64,000 bases of DNA from Chromera velia (taxonomy: Eukaryota > Sar > Chromeraceae), in assembly GCA_018398765.1 (NCBI GenBank), contig JAHBMJ010002528.1:17637-81636 (forward strand). The letters run 5' to 3'. Positions 63,139-64,000 of this stretch are shown here, in pieces. The notes beneath the pieces are model-generated. The model ran no database searches. It was not told the origin of the DNA and was given only the letters and a program-made list of their open reading frames with translations. Within the stretch, counting starts at the first letter, position 1, and every line of letters begins with the position of its first letter. Both the position numbers and the translations under genes were made by a program.

Positions 63139-64000
63139 GAGAGAGAGAAAGAATAAGGAGACCCCACTCACTCACATCATCCACAGACGGCTGCCCCCTC
63201 TTTCGGGCGTTCTCCAACGTCTTCGCGTCTCCTGTCAGCAGTATGCCCTGGCTGTCCGTCAGCGCTTTGCGGTTTCTCCTCAGGAGCACCTGGGTCCTCG
63301 CTGCCCAGTCTTCTGTCTTCTCGACGAGCTGGCCCAAACGCGAAAGTTCGGATGATGTGTTTGCCAGGTAAGACAGAGCACGGCCCTGCAGCAAAGAGGT
63401 CGGTAACGGAAGAGAAGACACCAGGTTTGCCAACAACGTAAATTGCAGGGCTGGGGGAAAGGAACGCAGAAGAGTGAGCAAATCCAAAAAGATTCCTTTG
63501 ATTCCTTTCCTGTTCACAGAACGCGCAACAGACAGCCCCCCCTCCCATGACGACTCTGAAAGGAAACCCAAAGAAGCAGAAAAGGAAAGAGAGACACAAA
63601 ACAGACCGACCCACCTCATTTAGAACTGTTTGAACGTCTTTGAGGTCCAACTTCCCGGCAATCGCCCTCTCGCACCGATTGCTCCACCTTTTGCACCTCC
63701 TCGCGAACCCCTCAAGAGTCTTCGCAAGAGGAATTGTGATCTGCAGAAGGAAGGGAGCAGCACGGGACGAGCACAGAGGAAGAGTCTAAGAAAGAAAGCA
63801 TTTTTTTTCTGTATCTTTGACAGACAGACAGACCAAAGGAACGACAGACAGAAGGAAGGAAAGACAGAGAACCGAACGACAACGCAAATAGGAGACATCC
63901 ACAAAAGAACACACAGACTGACCCTGAGGTCATCGTAGTCATCCATCAGCTCGGCAATTTCCTTCAGGCCGATAAGTTCCTCCGACCTCGCGTACGACTT
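42256..64000 (-). CDS. Giant PLU-1/PHD chromatin protein, KDM5-like (3' part)
   Basis: Thirty-three exons chain without phase error to 3,658 codons plus stop; the 5' end lies beyond 64000. Exons: 64000-63923, 63740-63615, 63385-63176, 62804-62726, 62161-62117, 61942-61887, 61717-61630, 61343-61303, 61060-60988, 60485-60393, 60220-59980, 59717-59584, 59336-59254, 59000-58919, 58809-58775, 58494-58024, 57610-57433, 57255-57147, 56755-56593, 56177-55743, 55440-55286, 54822-54714, 54355-53629, 53393-53334, 52981-52310, 52037-51715, 51450-51361, 50979-50128, 49644-49590, 48802-48247, 47715-44412, 44109-43885, 43284-42256. PLU-1-type helices recur throughout, then a PHD finger and further PLU-1-like helices. 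In KDM5/JARID1 histone H3K4 demethylases PLU-1 and PHD follow JmjC and C5HC2; those domains, if present, lie outside. The ends at 61887, 60988, 58919 and 58775 are the least certain. A non-demethylase PLU-1 protein is the alternative. Confidence 0.7.
44412..47715 (-). other. PHD-finger exon, 1,101 codons
   Basis: A single 3,304-nt exon. The PHD finger starts at 47699 with CGIC, then CDCC, then WFHSPC. The last Cys pair (CPIC, within about 47210-47226) comes only after 127 residues of Pro/Ala/Gly/Lys-rich sequence and an Asp run. Further on are PLU-1-like helices (RFPSVDRVVRLLTESM, LALLMIWIWDWS), Ser/Pro-rich linkers, and more helical segments (KLDILYFELPAIQEAARKI, LFRLARKLIGLW). PHD fingers read methylated or unmodified histone H3 tails. 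Confidence 0.75.
47780..47935. repeat. GAAA/GGAA purine tract in intron
   Basis: An almost pure purine stretch just upstream (in transcript order) of the PHD exon. On the transcribed strand it is a pyrimidine tract before the acceptor at 47716. Confidence 0.85.
48891..48978. repeat. 29-bp tandem repeat, three copies
   Basis: The unit CAGTCATCCAACTGCAAACA plus GAATCTCGA starts at 48891, 48920 and 48949 without visible differences. It lies in the intron between the exons ending at 49590 and starting at 48802. Confidence 0.95.
49256..49415. repeat. 51-bp tandem repeat, three copies
   Basis: The unit starts GGATCCATCAATTGAAGAGG at 49256, 49307 and 49358 and is followed by a GAAAA run. It lies in the same intron as the 29-bp repeat. 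Because 51 is divisible by three it yields a false repeated frame. Confidence 0.95.
49968..50011. repeat. Poly-C, ambiguous base and (CA)n
   Basis: A run of C ends in one undetermined base (n at 49980) and continues as (CA)n. It marks a place where sequencing or assembly was unsure; the true length is unknown. It lies inside an intron of the giant gene. Confidence 0.95.
50128..55743 (-). other. Middle block: low-complexity linkers and a canonical PLU-1 stretch
   Basis: Exon 54355-53629 has an Ala-rich, then acidic linker. Exon 52981-52310 opens with YHHFLYERYPFLRE and turns acidic. Exons 52037-51715 and 51450-51361 give the clearest PLU-1 match, GLKVEELT joined to RLVEEADGLPLQTPLKGRL and ending in AVDWA. 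In KDM5 proteins this is the leucine-rich element, LP, and W of the next helix. Exon 50979-50128 is a coiled coil followed by a long Glu-rich segment with a KKRR basic cluster, a possible nuclear signal. Confidence 0.65.
56404..56462. repeat. (TG)n microsatellite with TATG interruptions
   Basis: Intronic TG repeat between exons 56593 and 56177 of the giant gene. Confidence 0.9.
56848..56905. repeat. (CA)n joined to (GA)n
   Basis: A CA run followed directly by a GA run, in the intron between exons 57147 and 56755. Confidence 0.9.
60605..60987 (-). repeat. GTCA/GCCA tetranucleotide array starting at a splice donor
   Basis: About 380 bp of 4-bp repeat. On the transcribed strand it reads (CAGT)n and (CAGC)n blocks. 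The modelled exon 61060-60988 ends directly at the array, whose first bases GTCAGTCAGT act as the donor. Every CAGT unit repeats a GTCAGT donor-like hexamer. Confidence 0.85.
63064..63150. repeat. GACA, CACG, (CA)n and (GA)n run
   Basis: Compound microsatellite (GACA units, then CGCA units, CA, then GA) in the intron between exons 63176 and 62804. Confidence 0.9.

Larger units (their letters stand above)
57147..64000 (-). other. N-terminal block of the giant protein: PLU-1-like helical repeats
   Basis: Nearly every exon here encodes one helical module of PLU-1 character, with an aromatic or Trp in one helix and a Leu-rich element next to it: KTLEGFARRCKRWSNRCERA, KTEDWAARTQVLLRR, ATAEEVEALVEEG, ARSQKWKDLAGDLFKK, EDAVEEVKEIIQRAVSLERE, KVASIAELQAFAERLEKEAA and LNGRLAEAREWVTEFDKF. 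An acidic Met/Gly/Asp-rich linker sits in exon 60220-59980. PLU-1 domains of animal KDM5 proteins are about 330 residues; this set is much longer. Confidence 0.6.

Overview
The window is nuclear DNA of a eukaryote. It has spliced genes with GT-AG introns, many microsatellites, and decayed retrotransposons of three kinds. No rRNA, tRNA, operon or prokaryotic signal was seen. A photosynthetic-lineage protist, possibly a chromerid-type alveolate, would fit. That is an inference from gene content (a plant/cyanobacterial-type alpha/beta hydrolase, a Deltex E3 ligase, a giant PLU-1/PHD chromatin protein), compact GC-neutral exons and heavy simple repeats. No taxon can be proved from this sequence alone.

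Layout. 1-7.9 kb: foldback and dispersed repeats, then A+T-rich DNA with unrecognised or broken reading frames. 7.9-10.6 kb (minus): two tandem copies of a gene with two PD-(D/E)XK nuclease-like halves; one copy is open, the other carries in-frame stops. 10.6-14.3 kb: degenerate tandem repeats, a 37-38 bp minisatellite and dispersed repeats. 14.6-24.4 kb: two decayed non-LTR retrotransposons, one minus and one plus. The plus copy carries a Cys-rich motif, a very long Ser/TTC tract and a chromodomain-like segment ahead of its endonuclease and reverse transcriptase. 24.6-27.2 kb: a decayed Copia-like pol framed by a perfect 32-bp inverted repeat. 29.1-32.9 kb (minus): an 8-exon alpha/beta hydrolase. 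33.6-36.0 kb (plus): a 2-exon Deltex-type E3 ubiquitin ligase, divergent from the hydrolase. 38-41.8 kb: a retroelement fragment and a third decayed non-LTR element. 42.3 kb to beyond 64 kb (minus): the 3' part of one giant gene. I could chain 33 exons without a phase break, giving 3,658 codons plus stop. The protein has PLU-1-type helical segments, a PHD finger split by a long insertion, and acidic or proline-rich linkers, as in KDM5/JARID1 proteins.

The three well-supported genes share an unusual splice-donor preference: C at intron position +3 in about 25 of 40 modelled introns. In the giant gene a GTCA tetranucleotide array that itself spells donor sites starts exactly at one exon end. 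Exon models were built by hand from frame, phase and splice motifs and have not been checked against transcripts.
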